Shown piece after piece: positions 17,201 through 25,442 of a DNA stretch of 64,000 bases. The position numbers and the translations under genes are program-made. The notes under the pieces are model-generated. The model did not search any database and was not told the DNA's origin. It saw only the letters and a program-made list of their open reading frames with translations. The stretch's first letter is position 1. Each line of letters starts with the position of its first letter. This DNA is from Bacteroidales bacterium UBA1173 (GTDB lineage Bacteria; Bacteroidota; Bacteroidia; Bacteroidales; F082), in contig DBYZ01000019.1 in the NCBI GenBank assembly GCA_002311655.1, forward strand, positions 46,923 through 110,922. The letters run 5' to 3'.

Positions 17201-20200
17201 CCTGTGCTGTCATCGCATAGTACTGGTCTGCATTTTCATCGAAACGTGCTGCGAAGATGACCTTCGAGCCACTTGTCACCTGTGAGAGGTCGCTGACACG
17301 TGTGTAGTCGCCTTGTGGTTGTGGCGGAACATTGCCAGTGACGTTGCCGCTCAAAGGCAGTGTGATATCATCGATTTCAGCCTGAGTGATGGTCAAACTC
17401 TCGTTGTATTCTCCAATTTCCAAACCGGCCTTCAGTCTTACCTTGATGGTGTAGTTGTAAGTTCCAGTGGTGTTGATTGTAATCATATTCTCCGGATAGA
17501 ATGTCTCGCCCGGGAATGATGAGATTTGATAATTCTCTGAAGGGTAGATGTATGTCGGAGCAGTGAGGCTTACGCCACTGATTGTGAATGTCTTAACTGT
17601 TGATGGACCTTCTTCATACACGTAGCTGAATCCTGACAACGATGTTGGATTAACTGTGATGCCTGCTGGATGTGTGAAGAGGACGTCTGCTGCGGTTGCC
17701 ACACGGAGCTGTAATACATTGCTGAATGCTCCGATGACGCCAGTGATAGTGACGATGTCACCTTCCATAAGACCCTCGACTGCAGGAATCTTATATATTA
17801 TAATTGAGTTGTCACCTTGTGTGATTGTCGTGTTGCCACCTGTGTTAATCGAACCGATTGTTGCATTTTCAATCTGTACACGTGTTGCCTGTAAAGCATT
17901 GCTGCCGTTGAAGTCTTCAACAATTTCTGCAATGGTCTTCACTGCCACCGGGAGTGTGTTGCCAGTCGATAGGATGATGAACTGGTTTTCATTGTTTCCG
18001 TTGATACCGGTAAGCTCAAGAAGACCGCCATAATTTGCAAGTTTTCCGTATGCTTTGACCATGTCGCCTAACGCCAAGCCAGATGGAACTGTGTTGCTGT
18101 TGAGATATAAATCTATACCTGCTGTGTTATCCTGAATGAAAACATTTCTTCCTTCCAAGAATGTCACAACGCCTTGAACCAAAGCGTACTCATTGATAGC
18201 CAACGCTCTAGCGGCTGCAATGGTCATAGGCTCAATGATGGTGTATGTTGCTGTTGCAACCTCGCTGTCAAGCATGCCTTCTTTTACGGCAAATGCCTTA
18301 ACAGTTGTTGTCTCGCTTACTGTGAAAGCCTCAGCGTATACTGTGCTTTCGGTTGTTGGGGTGGTTCCATCAAGAGTGTAATAAATTGTGGCACCTTCGG
18401 TGGTACATGCAATCGACACTGTCTGTGCTGATGTGTAACTGCCTGCTGCAGGTGCAAATGTTGGTGTAGCAACATATTCTGTTGGTGTCGGAGGTGTCGG
18501 GATATCGCCGGCTTTGTACAGATAGACATCCATCTGACCTGATGCATAGCATGAGAATGGTGAACCGTTATTGTTGAGTCTCAACCAGTTGCGTGTGTTG
18601 GTGCCTTGTGCCTTGATTGTGGCGACACCGCTCGATGCAATCTCAATGGTCCACTGTCCGTTGGCGTTGTTCTCTGCTTGTGTTTTTAAATGATTTGCTG
18701 ATGAACTTGCAGCATACAAATAACCTTCGTTGACTGCATCATAGAATGTCCATTTGTCGTTTTCCTGGCCTAACGTGAGTTCAAAAACAGCATCTTCATC
18801 CGCTGCTGAAGCAGGAATCACTGTAATTGTGTCGTTTGATGGAGTTACGGTGACTGCCGGTCTGTTGTTGGTGGCTTGTTTTCCTAATGCCTTGTATGTT
18901 TCGCCTTTAATACCGACGATAATGTATTTGTCGCCTGCAACAAGTGCATTGGCATTGGTTATCAACTTGTAAGATGTCTCTGATGGTGTTGGAGGTACAA
19001 TGTTTATTGTGTATTCCGCTGTCGCTACATCGCTGTCAAGCATGTTTTCTTTCACAGCATAAGCCTTCACTGTGGTGTTTTCGCTGATAGCGATGGCTTC
19101 TGTGTATACTGTGCTGTTTTCAGTCGGGTCTGTTCCGTCTATTGTGTAGTAAATCGTTGCACCTTCTGTCTCGCAAGCAATAGTCACACTCTGTGCTTCG
19201 GTGTATTCGCCTTCTGCTGGTGTGAATGTTGGTGTTGCGACAGTCTCCATCGGAGTCTCGTGAATGGTCACATCGTTCGCCAATGCAACACGAATCTGTG
19301 GGTTGTTGTAGCATCCGACGACACCGATAACATCAACGGCATCACCTGCTGTGATTCCTGACAATGTAGGAACCTTGTAAATATTGATGCTGTTATCACC
19401 CTGTGTAATAGGTGTGTTGCTGCTTGTGTTTATGGTTCCGATAGTTGCGTTTACAATCTTCACACGTGTCGACTGCAGCATCTGAGTGCCTGCATGGTCT
19501 GTAAGAATCTCAGCAATGGTCTTCTCTGCTAAAGGAAGTGTATTTCCTGAAGAAATGATGCTGAACTGTGATGCTTCGCCGCCGTTGATGTTCTGAAGCT
19601 CAACCAAGCCTTTGTACACTGTTTTTTGACCGTATGCTAGAACCATATCTCCTAAAGCTAAACCGCTAGGAACAGTGTTGTTGTTCAGAAACAAGTCGAT
19701 ACCAGCTGTTTCATCCTGAACGTAGACGTTTCTTCCGTCAATGAATGTCACAATTCCCTGAACGAGAGCGTATTCATTGTTTGCCAAAGCTCTTGCTGCA
19801 GCAATGGTAATTGGTGTCGGAGCAGCTTCAATGGTGTATGTCGCTGAAGCGATGCTGCTGTTGCTCATTCCTGACTTTACTGCCATTGCCTTCACCGTAG
19901 TGGTCTGGCTGATAGCGATAGGAGAGGAGTAGACCGCACTCGATGTTGTCGGGTCGTTGCCGTCAACGGTGTAATGAATGGTCGCACCTGTTGTTGTGCA
20001 GCTGATGGTCACATTCTGTGCCTCATAGTATGTTCCTGCTGCTGGTGAGAATGTCGGTGTCGCCACAGTCTGCTGTCCGCTGTTTTCTTTGTAAAACTCA
20101 GCACTTTCAAATTGTAAATACTTGTTTGAACTGCCGCTGACGGTGACATTGTATATGATTTTGTAGTATTTGTTCGACCAATCAATACCAGTAGGTCTGT

Positions 20201-20618
20201 TGAATGTTGTCGTCGAACTTGCAACAAAATCTCCAGTCATTGTGCTTGTAGGATTGCTAAAATCAGAATTTGCCGAAACAATAAGTGTCATTGAGTTTAC
20301 TGTAATGCCACTTGCTGTACCATGAGAGACAATGATTTTTGTGATGTTGTCAGACATTGTACCGGTTGAATAAACAGGACGATTCTCATTGGTAAGACTC
20401 TTGCCGCCTATACGCCATGGACTCATCGTAGTGTTGCCCATGACCATCCATGTGAGATTGTTCTGAGTGATTTCACTTTCTGTTGCATAACCTGAAGAAC
20501 CACCAGTGATGGTGCCGTCCAATGTGTACGCAACAACTTCGTCTCTTGTCTGTCCCCAGACAAAACTTGTCATCAGCATCAAAAATGCCGCTAACATCAA
20601 AGTAAAACTTCTTTTCAT
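14208..20618 (-). CDS. Giant modular T9SS surface protein with chitobiase-like repeats
   Basis: 2136 residues with a signal peptide (cleavage near SFVWGQ) and a C-terminal type A sorting domain from about residue 2055 (NIVGQPVLSETV, LAEGVYIVRLSDG). Five chitobiase C-terminal-like modules begin near residues 184, 459, 718, 1276 and 1812, each with ATPTFxPAxGxY and GATIYYTxDGTxP. Two OB-fold-like modules (IAAARALANNEYALVQG) lie near 270 and 797. Two choice-of-anchor J/adhesin-like modules (QDWEGEMNGWTFV) lie near 1363-1511 and 1898-2049, and further modules near 550, 1100 and 1640 begin with GDKYIIVG-like strands. No catalytic domain is apparent, so a surface adhesin or carbohydrate-binding role is likely. 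The module order shows internal duplication. The gene has its own promoter and terminator. Confidence 0.88.
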   Translation of the reverse strand: MKRSFTLMLAAFLMLMTSFVWGQTRDEVVAYTLDGTITGGSSGYATESEITQNNLTWMVMGNTTMSPWRIGGKSLTNENRPVYSTGTMSDNITKIIVSHGTASGITVNSMTLIVSANSDFSNPTSTMTGDFVASSTTTFNRPTGIDWSNKYYKIIYNVTVSGSSNKYLQFESAEFYKENSGQQTVATPTFSPAAGTYYEAQNVTISCTTTGATIHYTVDGNDPTTSSAVYSSPIAISQTTTVKAMAVKSGMSNSSIASATYTIEAAPTPITIAAARALANNEYALVQGIVTFIDGRNVYVQDETAGIDLFLNNNTVPSGLALGDMVLAYGQKTVYKGLVELQNINGGEASQFSIISSGNTLPLAEKTIAEILTDHAGTQMLQSTRVKIVNATIGTINTSSNTPITQGDNSINIYKVPTLSGITAGDAVDVIGVVGCYNNPQIRVALANDVTIHETPMETVATPTFTPAEGEYTEAQSVTIACETEGATIYYTIDGTDPTENSTVYTEAIAISENTTVKAYAVKENMLDSDVATAEYTINIVPPTPSETSYKLITNANALVAGDKYIIVGIKGETYKALGKQATNNRPAVTVTPSNDTITVIPASAADEDAVFELTLGQENDKWTFYDAVNEGYLYAASSSANHLKTQAENNANGQWTIEIASSGVATIKAQGTNTRNWLRLNNNGSPFSCYASGQMDVYLYKAGDIPTPPTPTEYVATPTFAPAAGSYTSAQTVSIACTTEGATIYYTLDGTTPTTESTVYAEAFTVSETTTVKAFAVKEGMLDSEVATATYTIIEPMTIAAARALAINEYALVQGVVTFLEGRNVFIQDNTAGIDLYLNSNTVPSGLALGDMVKAYGKLANYGGLLELTGINGNNENQFIILSTGNTLPVAVKTIAEIVEDFNGSNALQATRVQIENATIGSINTGGNTTITQGDNSIIIYKIPAVEGLMEGDIVTITGVIGAFSNVLQLRVATAADVLFTHPAGITVNPTSLSGFSYVYEEGPSTVKTFTISGVSLTAPTYIYPSENYQISSFPGETFYPENMITINTTGTYNYTIKVRLKAGLEIGEYNESLTITQAEIDDITLPLSGNVTGNVPPQPQGDYTRVSDLSQVTSGSKVIFAARFDENADQYYAMTAQASGKPEGVLFTSVAGTAETLPAEITDVEDTFYWTVDVDGANYTFTNANGDVLGYNSSTNFANGGDNTAWAITFQTSEATAMVPEYSAFVINNVNNAVRAFALNSNHNFGPYHTQNMAADNYNFFIDMFATVGGGTLTCATPTFTPEAGTYYEAQEVTIACSTADATIYYTTDGTEPDENSAVYSAPISVAESMTIKAIAMKEGYENSNVATAEYIVILGAVTIFEQDWEGEMNGWTFVTVEGSKPWVISQYQGNHYAYGNGYNGGVNEQWCISPAFSLNVYSNASLTFRNAKNYTGPDMELFFSNDYDGSDPTSATWVALEYNKSTGSFAWAESGSIDLASFAGDECYIGFKYISTETEAAAWEVDDVTLMGFTTDPYLTVTPNALSGFTYIVGNGPSAVQTFTVSGGNLPTAPGGTSGGVSITCSNSHYEFSLDGEEYWHNLTIQVVGTLEPTTVYVRLEAGLYVGQWDGVVTFEDGGLEVTATVSGTVTEEPVPGGDWNRIYALSDLHDGDQVIIASRYDATVGDGYYAMTAGVSGKPDGVLFTSVNEGGVEKLPAEISDDSDTYMWNVTLDGDVITLTNAAGDMLGYSSSTNFSGNTSTDWNIALQTSEEGALIPNYTGFVITNAETTNRGVAKNSSNKFGAYSTSNISNTDYNFFMDLFVYGGSVTPTVATPVFSVASGTYYAAFEVEITCATEGATIYYTTDGSDPTAESEVYEEPIYVDSDITIKAIAMMEGYENSGIATASYIVMSDLVVLVNQDWEGEMDGWTFVTIEGNKPWVIGQYNNNHYANANGYGDDVNNEQWCISPAFNLNGRAYRNVTLTFMNATKFDGPALELYFSNDYDGQDPTAASWESLEYIPSEGNYTWTESGEISLDGFSGSNCYIAFRYISTIEEGAAAWEVDDIMITAEVVTSTITPDAALNVNVWNNSNELMIENGSDETLNMIVYNIVGQPVLSETVTTGSNVIRHSLAEGVYIVRLSDGKEMMGIKVVIRR

Positions 20619-20690
20619 TGTGTTTAATTTAGTTAATCATTTTATATTCAATTACTTATCTTATTCTTTCTTCTAATCCTTGTAATCCTA

Positions 20691-20698
20691 CAAAATTA
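20691..20698 (-). promoter_or_regulatory. Promoter -7 box for the 2136-residue gene
   Basis: TAATTTTG on the minus strand, 72 nt before the ATG. The leader is one of the longest in the window and carries an internal near-repeat (GGATTACAAGGATTAG). Confidence 0.55.
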
Positions 20699-20733
20699 TA
20701 AAAAAATCCTCATCCCACAACCTAAAAACAATA

Positions 20734-20779
20734 AAAAATGTTGATAACTTTCAAAAACCGCAAAGTTATCAACATTTTT
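20734..20779 (-). terminator. 18-bp perfect hairpin after the DUF2400 gene
   Basis: Arms AAAAATGTTGATAACTTT (20734-20751) and its exact complement (20762-20779) enclose a 10-nt loop. On the minus strand the hairpin follows the heptad repeats and leads into a T-rich run, consistent with a terminator. Each arm contains TTATCAACA, close to a DnaA box. Confidence 0.7.
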
Positions 20780-20785
20780 AACTAA

Positions 20786-20846
20786 AAACTTCAAACTCCA
20801 AACTTCAAACTCCAAACTTCAAACTTCAAACTTCAAACTTCAAACT
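20786..20846 (-). repeat. TTTGAAG/TTTGGAG heptad repeats at the DUF2400 stop codon
   Basis: Eight and a half 7-bp units. On the minus strand the stop codon TAG runs directly into TTTGAAG units; two units near the far end carry TTTGGAG. The hairpin terminator follows. Confidence 0.92.
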
Positions 20847-21606
20847 ACATCAACTCCACTCCAAACAACGCAAAATCATATTTAACTGGGTCTTCTTTGT
20901 CAAACTCCCTTAGTTTATTCGTTAGCAGCTCCACTGTCTGCCTGTCGTTGCTCTTTCTTTCAATCAAGCCTAAATCTCTTGAGACTCTCGCCACATGTAC
21001 ATCCAACGGTATCATCAAATCTTTTGGTTTTAGTTTCTTCCATACGCCAAGGTCCACAATGCCGTCATCCCTCACAAGCCATCGCAATGCCATGTGCAGC
21101 CTTTTGCACGCGCTTCCTTTCATCGGCGCCTCACAACTTGGATTCGAGATGTGCTTGCTGGTCCCACCATTCGCCTCGGCCATCATATCCCTGAAATTAT
21201 GAATTCCCCTCCACACATCATGCTCCTCATTATAAAACACATCTTCCAAACTATTGTCATTCCGAACGAAGTGAGGAACCTTATACAAAGCTTTTAACCC
21301 CCTGCAATAATACTTCAAATCTCTATTAAAAAATGTCCTGTGCACGCATTTCCCATCATCCAGCTTCTCCCATCCACACGACATTACATAATCATACGGC
21401 GACTTCCCCATGATATCCAACATCTTATTGGCATTGTTCAAAATCATTTTCCGATTTCCCCACGCTATCGTGGCAACCAAAAACGACACTATCTCAATGT
21501 CCCTGATATCAGAATATCTGTGCGGAAACTGCACTGGATCGTCTTTTATAAACGCCTCCGTGTTGTTCTTCTCAACCAAAGAATCCAAATAATCTTTAAT
21601 ATCCAT
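20845..21606 (-). CDS. DUF2400/TIGR02757 family protein
   Basis: About 253 residues, cytoplasmic, resembling the TIGR02757 (DUF2400) family: DIKDYLDSLVEKNNTEAFIK at the start, FLVATIAWGNRKMILNN, LRWLVRDDGIVDLGVW, and LMIPLDVHVARVSRDLGL near the C terminus. The last two stretches resemble helix-hairpin-helix DNA glycosylases, but the biochemical function of the family is not established. I place the start at MDIKDYL; a start 7 codons earlier would sit directly after the U tract of the upstream terminator. No promoter box is visible, so read-through from the upstream T9SS gene is possible. A copy of the dispersed 27-bp repeat lies within it (KVPHFVRNDN). Confidence 0.8.
   Translation of the reverse strand: MDIKDYLDSLVEKNNTEAFIKDDPVQFPHRYSDIRDIEIVSFLVATIAWGNRKMILNNANKMLDIMGKSPYDYVMSCGWEKLDDGKCVHRTFFNRDLKYYCRGLKALYKVPHFVRNDNSLEDVFYNEEHDVWRGIHNFRDMMAEANGGTSKHISNPSCEAPMKGSACKRLHMALRWLVRDDGIVDLGVWKKLKPKDLMIPLDVHVARVSRDLGLIERKSNDRQTVELLTNKLREFDKEDPVKYDFALFGVELM
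21256..21281 (+). repeat. Dispersed 27-bp repeat, copy 2, inside the DUF2400 gene
   Basis: GTCATTCCGAACGAAGTGAG followed by GAACCT. The core ACGAAGT keeps the mini-hairpin because both closing bases have changed together relative to the other copies (A-T instead of G-C), with a GAA loop. It is antisense to the host gene and coded there as VPHFVRND. Confidence 0.8.
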
Positions 21607-21633
21607 CCTGTTAATCTTATTAATCATAAAAAA

Positions 21634-21663
21634 AGTAGAGACGTCACATCGTGGCGTCTCTAC
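21634..21663 (-). terminator. Terminator of the Asp-box T9SS gene
   Basis: Perfect 10-bp stem AGTAGAGACG/CGTCTCTACT with an inner loop, followed on the minus strand by seven T. It comes straight after four heptad units and the stop codon at 21692-21694. Its stem sequence resembles dispersed palindromes I have seen in other Bacteroidota genomes. Confidence 0.85.
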
Positions 21664-21691
21664 TAAAGTCTAAAGACTAAAGTCTAAAGTC
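21664..21691 (-). repeat. GACTTTA/GTCTTTA heptad repeats after a T9SS gene
   Basis: Four 7-bp units between the TAA stop codon of the 637-residue protein and its terminator hairpin. Same period and position as the TTTGAAG repeats, with a different unit. Confidence 0.88.
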
Positions 21692-23605
21692 TTACTTCAC
21701 CACAACCTTAACTGTCTGGTTGCCAGCGTTCACAAAGTAAACACCTGCTTCGAGGTTGACGTTCAACTCTGTAACGTTGTTGTAAGTCTTAACTAACTGA
21801 CCAACAGCATTGTAGATGTTGACGTTGCTTTCGTTGTTGAGTGTTACGTTGAATGAACCGTTTGCTGGGTTAGGATAGACGTTGATTGTTGGAGCAACTG
21901 TCATGATGTTTTCTTCTTCGCCGAGGACGTCATAGACATAAATCTTAACTGCTCTGTAGAAGTTGTTGTCCCATACAGTTTCGTCGTCCTGTACGAATGT
22001 ACCTGTCTCCTGGTCGTTCTGGTAGCAAACCCAGATATAGTCACCACCTGCGTCAGTGTAGACGAATGGGATAACCTGTGGATATGCCATCTCATCATAG
22101 ATGTCCATGATGTCTGTGATGAGGTGTACTGGCATTGACCATGTCTGACCACCATCGAGTGACATTGCGCCGAACAATCTGTACTGGCTGTTTGTACCAT
22201 CGAAGTAAACTGATGCGCAGTCACCTGCAATCATTGACCATACAGCGAAGATTCTGCTGCCGTCCATAACCATTGATGGGAATGCAGCTATACCGCTGTT
22301 GTATTTGCCGTGCTCTTTGTTGTTGAGGTCAATCCAGTAGTATGTCTCTGGCATTTCGCCGTCGTAAGGAACAACGTTCATATCTTCGTCAAGAATCATG
22401 AGTTCGCCGAAGTATTCAGGAAGAGGATCGTGTTCTGCATCTGACCAATACCATTCTGATCTGTAAAGGTCCCACTCAAGATATGTAGAGTCCATAATGA
22501 ATGGCTCGCCAACATTACCGATGCCGCCGATGCACATTTCGTTCTTTGGAAGTGTCTCGCTCCAGAAACCGACACCACCAAGTGTTGGATAGTATGAACC
22601 TGAAGTAGGCTCGCCTGATGAACCGTTCCATTCATAAACAATGTTGATATTGCCTTCTGCGTCGAAATGAGCGTCAACCCAACGTGGGTAGAGGAATGAC
22701 CCCTCGTATGTTACGTCAATACCTGGGTGTTGATAGTAGATTCTGTCTGTCCATGAGTCACCATTGTCTTCCGACACAACCACTTTACCGTCTGCTCTTG
22801 GTGTGGTCAAAGTGAAAGCTACACGGTTAGGGTTAGCTGGGTCATAATGTAAGAAAACATAGTTGTTTGTACCACCGTCAGTAACATGGTCGGCGTCAAG
22901 GTTAGGAAGTAACTCACACTGCTTGGTCCATTCGCCATTCTCATATCTCCAATAGAAAATAGCCTCGTTATAATAAGGTGTTGCATTTTGGAAGTTAGCG
23001 GCAAGTACATGGATGATGTCGAGGTTTTCACCTGAGCACTGTACTGCTGGGTGTGTTCCGTCAACGCCTGATGCCATTGGAAGAGTAATACCTTCACCGA
23101 AGTCGCGATTGCCTTCACGGAAGTCTTCAACCAAGAATATTCTCAAATCATTTGCAGTGTGAGCTGCGACAACGAGACCGTTCTCTTTGTAACGTGCGAT
23201 TGAACCAAAACCTGTTTTGATTCCTTCAACGCGAGATTCTGTAAACTCCCATTCACCGACAGCAGGATCCCAAATTGCGAGACCTGTACCACGGTCACCG
23301 AAAGCTTGTGCAGTTGCCTGTGTGTAGCACATTACTGCAAAACCATCAGGCCATACTGCTGTGAAGTTTCTTGCAGCAGCATTTGACTGCCAGTCATAAG
23401 ATGAGAAGCTCAATTCAAACTCTTCTGGAGCTGTCATGATGCTTCTTGTTGAGGCTGGGAAGCTTGTGTTGTTTTCTTCCATACCTGTCACTGTGACAGC
23501 CTGTCTTGGTTCTGCCTTAACAGACTTGCGTGAAATGCCCTTTACCTGAGCAAAACTTGTAACGGCCATTGCCATCACGAGTGCTAATGTAAAAACTTTC
23601 TTCAT
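21692..23605 (-). CDS. T9SS-secreted Asp-box (sialidase-like fold) protein
   Basis: 637 residues with signal peptide MKKVFTLALVMAMAVTSFAQ and a C-terminal type A sorting domain (NVYPNPANGSFNVTLNN, LEAGVYFVNAGNQTVKVVVK). Two Asp-boxes, SEDNGDSWTD and SLDGGQTWSM, mark a beta-propeller of the BNR/sialidase sort. I see no arginine triad or nucleophile that would prove sialidase activity, so binding or another hydrolytic role is possible. It should be secreted to the cell surface or medium through the type IX system. Monocistronic, with its own promoter and a strong terminator. Confidence 0.82.
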   Translation of the reverse strand: MKKVFTLALVMAMAVTSFAQVKGISRKSVKAEPRQAVTVTGMEENNTSFPASTRSIMTAPEEFELSFSSYDWQSNAAARNFTAVWPDGFAVMCYTQATAQAFGDRGTGLAIWDPAVGEWEFTESRVEGIKTGFGSIARYKENGLVVAAHTANDLRIFLVEDFREGNRDFGEGITLPMASGVDGTHPAVQCSGENLDIIHVLAANFQNATPYYNEAIFYWRYENGEWTKQCELLPNLDADHVTDGGTNNYVFLHYDPANPNRVAFTLTTPRADGKVVVSEDNGDSWTDRIYYQHPGIDVTYEGSFLYPRWVDAHFDAEGNINIVYEWNGSSGEPTSGSYYPTLGGVGFWSETLPKNEMCIGGIGNVGEPFIMDSTYLEWDLYRSEWYWSDAEHDPLPEYFGELMILDEDMNVVPYDGEMPETYYWIDLNNKEHGKYNSGIAAFPSMVMDGSRIFAVWSMIAGDCASVYFDGTNSQYRLFGAMSLDGGQTWSMPVHLITDIMDIYDEMAYPQVIPFVYTDAGGDYIWVCYQNDQETGTFVQDDETVWDNNFYRAVKIYVYDVLGEEENIMTVAPTINVYPNPANGSFNVTLNNESNVNIYNAVGQLVKTYNNVTELNVNLEAGVYFVNAGNQTVKVVVK

Positions 23606-23658
23606 AAGTAGTGAATTTAGTTATTAATAATTAAGTTGTTTTCGTACATAGTACATCG

Positions 23659-23666
23659 CAAAAATA
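23659..23666 (-). promoter_or_regulatory. Promoter -7 box for the Asp-box T9SS gene
   Basis: TATTTTTG on the minus strand, 53 nt before the ATG. Confidence 0.55.
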
Positions 23667-23759
23667 CACATTTTTTTTTAATCACCAACAAAAAAATAAA
23701 AAAAATCAAAAAAACTTCACACCTATTATTAATATAAATCCTGTTATCAAAAGTTTTCC

Positions 23760-23767
23760 TATCTTTG
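23760..23767 (+). promoter_or_regulatory. Promoter -7 box for kdsA
   Basis: TATCTTTG, 15 nt before the kdsA ATG. Confidence 0.6.
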
Positions 23768-23782
23768 CAAAAAATTCTTTAA

Positions 23783-24598
23783 ATGATAACTTTAGACAAC
23801 TATCCGTTCCTGAAAAACCTGAAGCCTAACCGCTTCTTCCTCCTCGCAGGCCCTTGCGTCATCGAAGATGAAGAATCGCCATTCAAGATTGCCGAGCATC
23901 TGGTGAAAATCACCAAAAGCCTCGATATTCCTTTTGTTTTCAAAGGTTCATATCGTAAAGCTAACCGTTCGCGCCTCGACTCATTTCAGGGGATAGGGGA
24001 TGAGAAGGCTCTCAACGTGCTGAAAAACATTTCCAAGGAATTCAATGTTCCAGTTGTCACCGATATCCACTCTTGCGAAGAAGCAGCAATGGCTGCAGAA
24101 TATGTCGATGTCCTCCAAATTCCGGCATTTCTCTGCCGTCAAACTGATTTGCTCATCGCAGCGGCAAAAACTGGAAAAACTGTGAATATCAAAAAAGGCC
24201 AGTTCCTTTCAGGAGATTCGATGCGCTTTGCTGTTGAAAAAGTGCAACAGTCAGGAAATCAAAGTATTATGTTGACGGATAGAGGTAACTTCTTCGGCTA
24301 TCAGGACTTGGTTGTCGATTATCGCAACATCTACGACATGCAGAAAAACAACGTCCCTGTTATCATGGATGTCACACATTCACTGCAACAGCCAAATCAA
24401 ACTGCAGGTGTTACTGGCGGTAAACCTGAGCTTATTGAGCTTATCTCAAAGGCTGCTGTCGCTGTCGGTGCCGATGGTCTGTTCATGGAGACGCATCCAA
24501 ATCCTGCCGTAGCCAAATCAGATGGCGCCAACATGCTCCGTCTTGACCTTGTTGAAGGCCTTCTCGAAAAACTAGTTAAAATTAAGGAAGTTCTATAA
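23783..24598 (+). CDS. kdsA: 3-deoxy-8-phosphooctulonate synthase
   Basis: Cytoplasmic enzyme that condenses phosphoenolpyruvate with arabinose 5-phosphate to Kdo-8-phosphate for lipopolysaccharide. 271 residues. Signatures are FKGSYRKANRSRLDSFQG, TDIHSCEEAAMAAEYVDVLQ, NIKKGQFLS and DVTHSLQQPN. The N-terminal loop reads LLAGPCVIEDE: a cysteine where the metal-independent E. coli enzyme has asparagine, so I infer the metal-dependent class. The segment KSDGANML is compatible with the metal-binding aspartate of that class. It shows that the organism makes Kdo-containing LPS. Confidence 0.97.
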   Translation: MITLDNYPFLKNLKPNRFFLLAGPCVIEDEESPFKIAEHLVKITKSLDIPFVFKGSYRKANRSRLDSFQGIGDEKALNVLKNISKEFNVPVVTDIHSCEEAAMAAEYVDVLQIPAFLCRQTDLLIAAAKTGKTVNIKKGQFLSGDSMRFAVEKVQQSGNQSIMLTDRGNFFGYQDLVVDYRNIYDMQKNNVPVIMDVTHSLQQPNQTAGVTGGKPELIELISKAAVAVGADGLFMETHPNPAVAKSDGANMLRLDLVEGLLEKLVKIKEVL

Positions 24599-24616
24599 AA
24601 TTAAAAACTGCTGTCA

Positions 24617-25363
24617 TTAAATTATTAACTTTTCCAGTGTCGCAGTCCCGTCTCCCCAGTTTCCAATCAGCGAATACTGTTTGAAAACAAGTCCTTTCAA
24701 TATCTTCATAAACGCCTTCCTCGGAATTGGAGCCGCGCCCATTCTGCGCATATGTCCCGTTTCCTGCTGAGCGTCAATGAGTTCAAAGCCGTTTCTAATC
24801 AAAAACTGACATAAATTGTATAATGCCACCTTCGATGCGTCAGTCTTGGTGTGGAACATCGACTCGGCGCAGAAAACTTTGCCTATGGCAACGCCGTAAA
24901 GTCCGCCAACAAGCTCGTTGTCTTGGTAAACCTCGACGGAATGTGCAAAGCCCATCTCATGCAAATCGCAATATGCAGCTATCATGTCCTCGCTGATCCA
25001 CGGACTGGGTTCATCTTTGTCTTCTTCCTCCTCAAGCTGTTCGTCGGTGCGCGGCACGGTGGCGCATGCTCTTATAACTCCTTCAAAATCAGTGTCAAAC
25101 GAACATGAATATTTGTTCGATTCAATAGTTTTCCATAACGATTTCGTGACCTTCAAATCGGCAGGTTTCAACACCATTCTTGGGTCTAACGACCACCATA
25201 ATATTGGCTCACCTTCTGTATACCATGGAAAAATACCAGATGAGTAGGCGACGAGCAACCTCTCAGGTGATAAATCTCCGCCAATGGCCAATAAACCGTC
25301 TTTGGTTGACTGACTTACAGGCGGGAAGTCATATACCTCGTCTTTGAGCATGTATACTGGCAT
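24617..25363 (-). CDS. aat: Leucyl/phenylalanyl-tRNA--protein transferase
   Basis: Adds Leu or Phe from charged tRNA to the N terminus of proteins with basic N-terminal residues, marking them for ClpS/ClpAP-type degradation. 248 residues. Family landmarks are FPPVSQSTKDGLLAIGGDLS, SSGIFPWYTEGEPILWWS, GGLYGVAIGKVFCAESMFH and LIDAQQETGHMRRMGAAPI. It is slightly longer than usual because of an acidic insert (EQLEEEEDKDE) near residue 120. It has its own promoter and is convergent with kdsA. Confidence 0.96.
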   Translation of the reverse strand: MPVYMLKDEVYDFPPVSQSTKDGLLAIGGDLSPERLLVAYSSGIFPWYTEGEPILWWSLDPRMVLKPADLKVTKSLWKTIESNKYSCSFDTDFEGVIRACATVPRTDEQLEEEEDKDEPSPWISEDMIAAYCDLHEMGFAHSVEVYQDNELVGGLYGVAIGKVFCAESMFHTKTDASKVALYNLCQFLIRNGFELIDAQQETGHMRRMGAAPIPRKAFMKILKGLVFKQYSLIGNWGDGTATLEKLII

Positions 25364-25393
25364 AGCTTTACGATTTTGAGGTTAATTTCCCGA

Positions 25394-25401
25394 CAAAGGT
25401 A
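25394..25401 (-). promoter_or_regulatory. Promoter -7 box for aat
   Basis: TACCTTTG on the minus strand, 30 nt before the aat ATG; divergent from the truA box 41 bp away. Confidence 0.55.
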
Positions 25402-25442
25402 AAAAATAATTTTCAATTATGCAAACTTTTTGTCATTTTTTT

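Noticed and set aside
20786..20846. Tandem repeats as a CRISPR array
   Set aside because: Units are 7 bp and contiguous with no spacers, and there are no cas genes.
21692..23605. Sialidase as a firm call
   Set aside because: Two Asp-boxes show the fold, but no arginine triad or Tyr/Glu pair could be identified.
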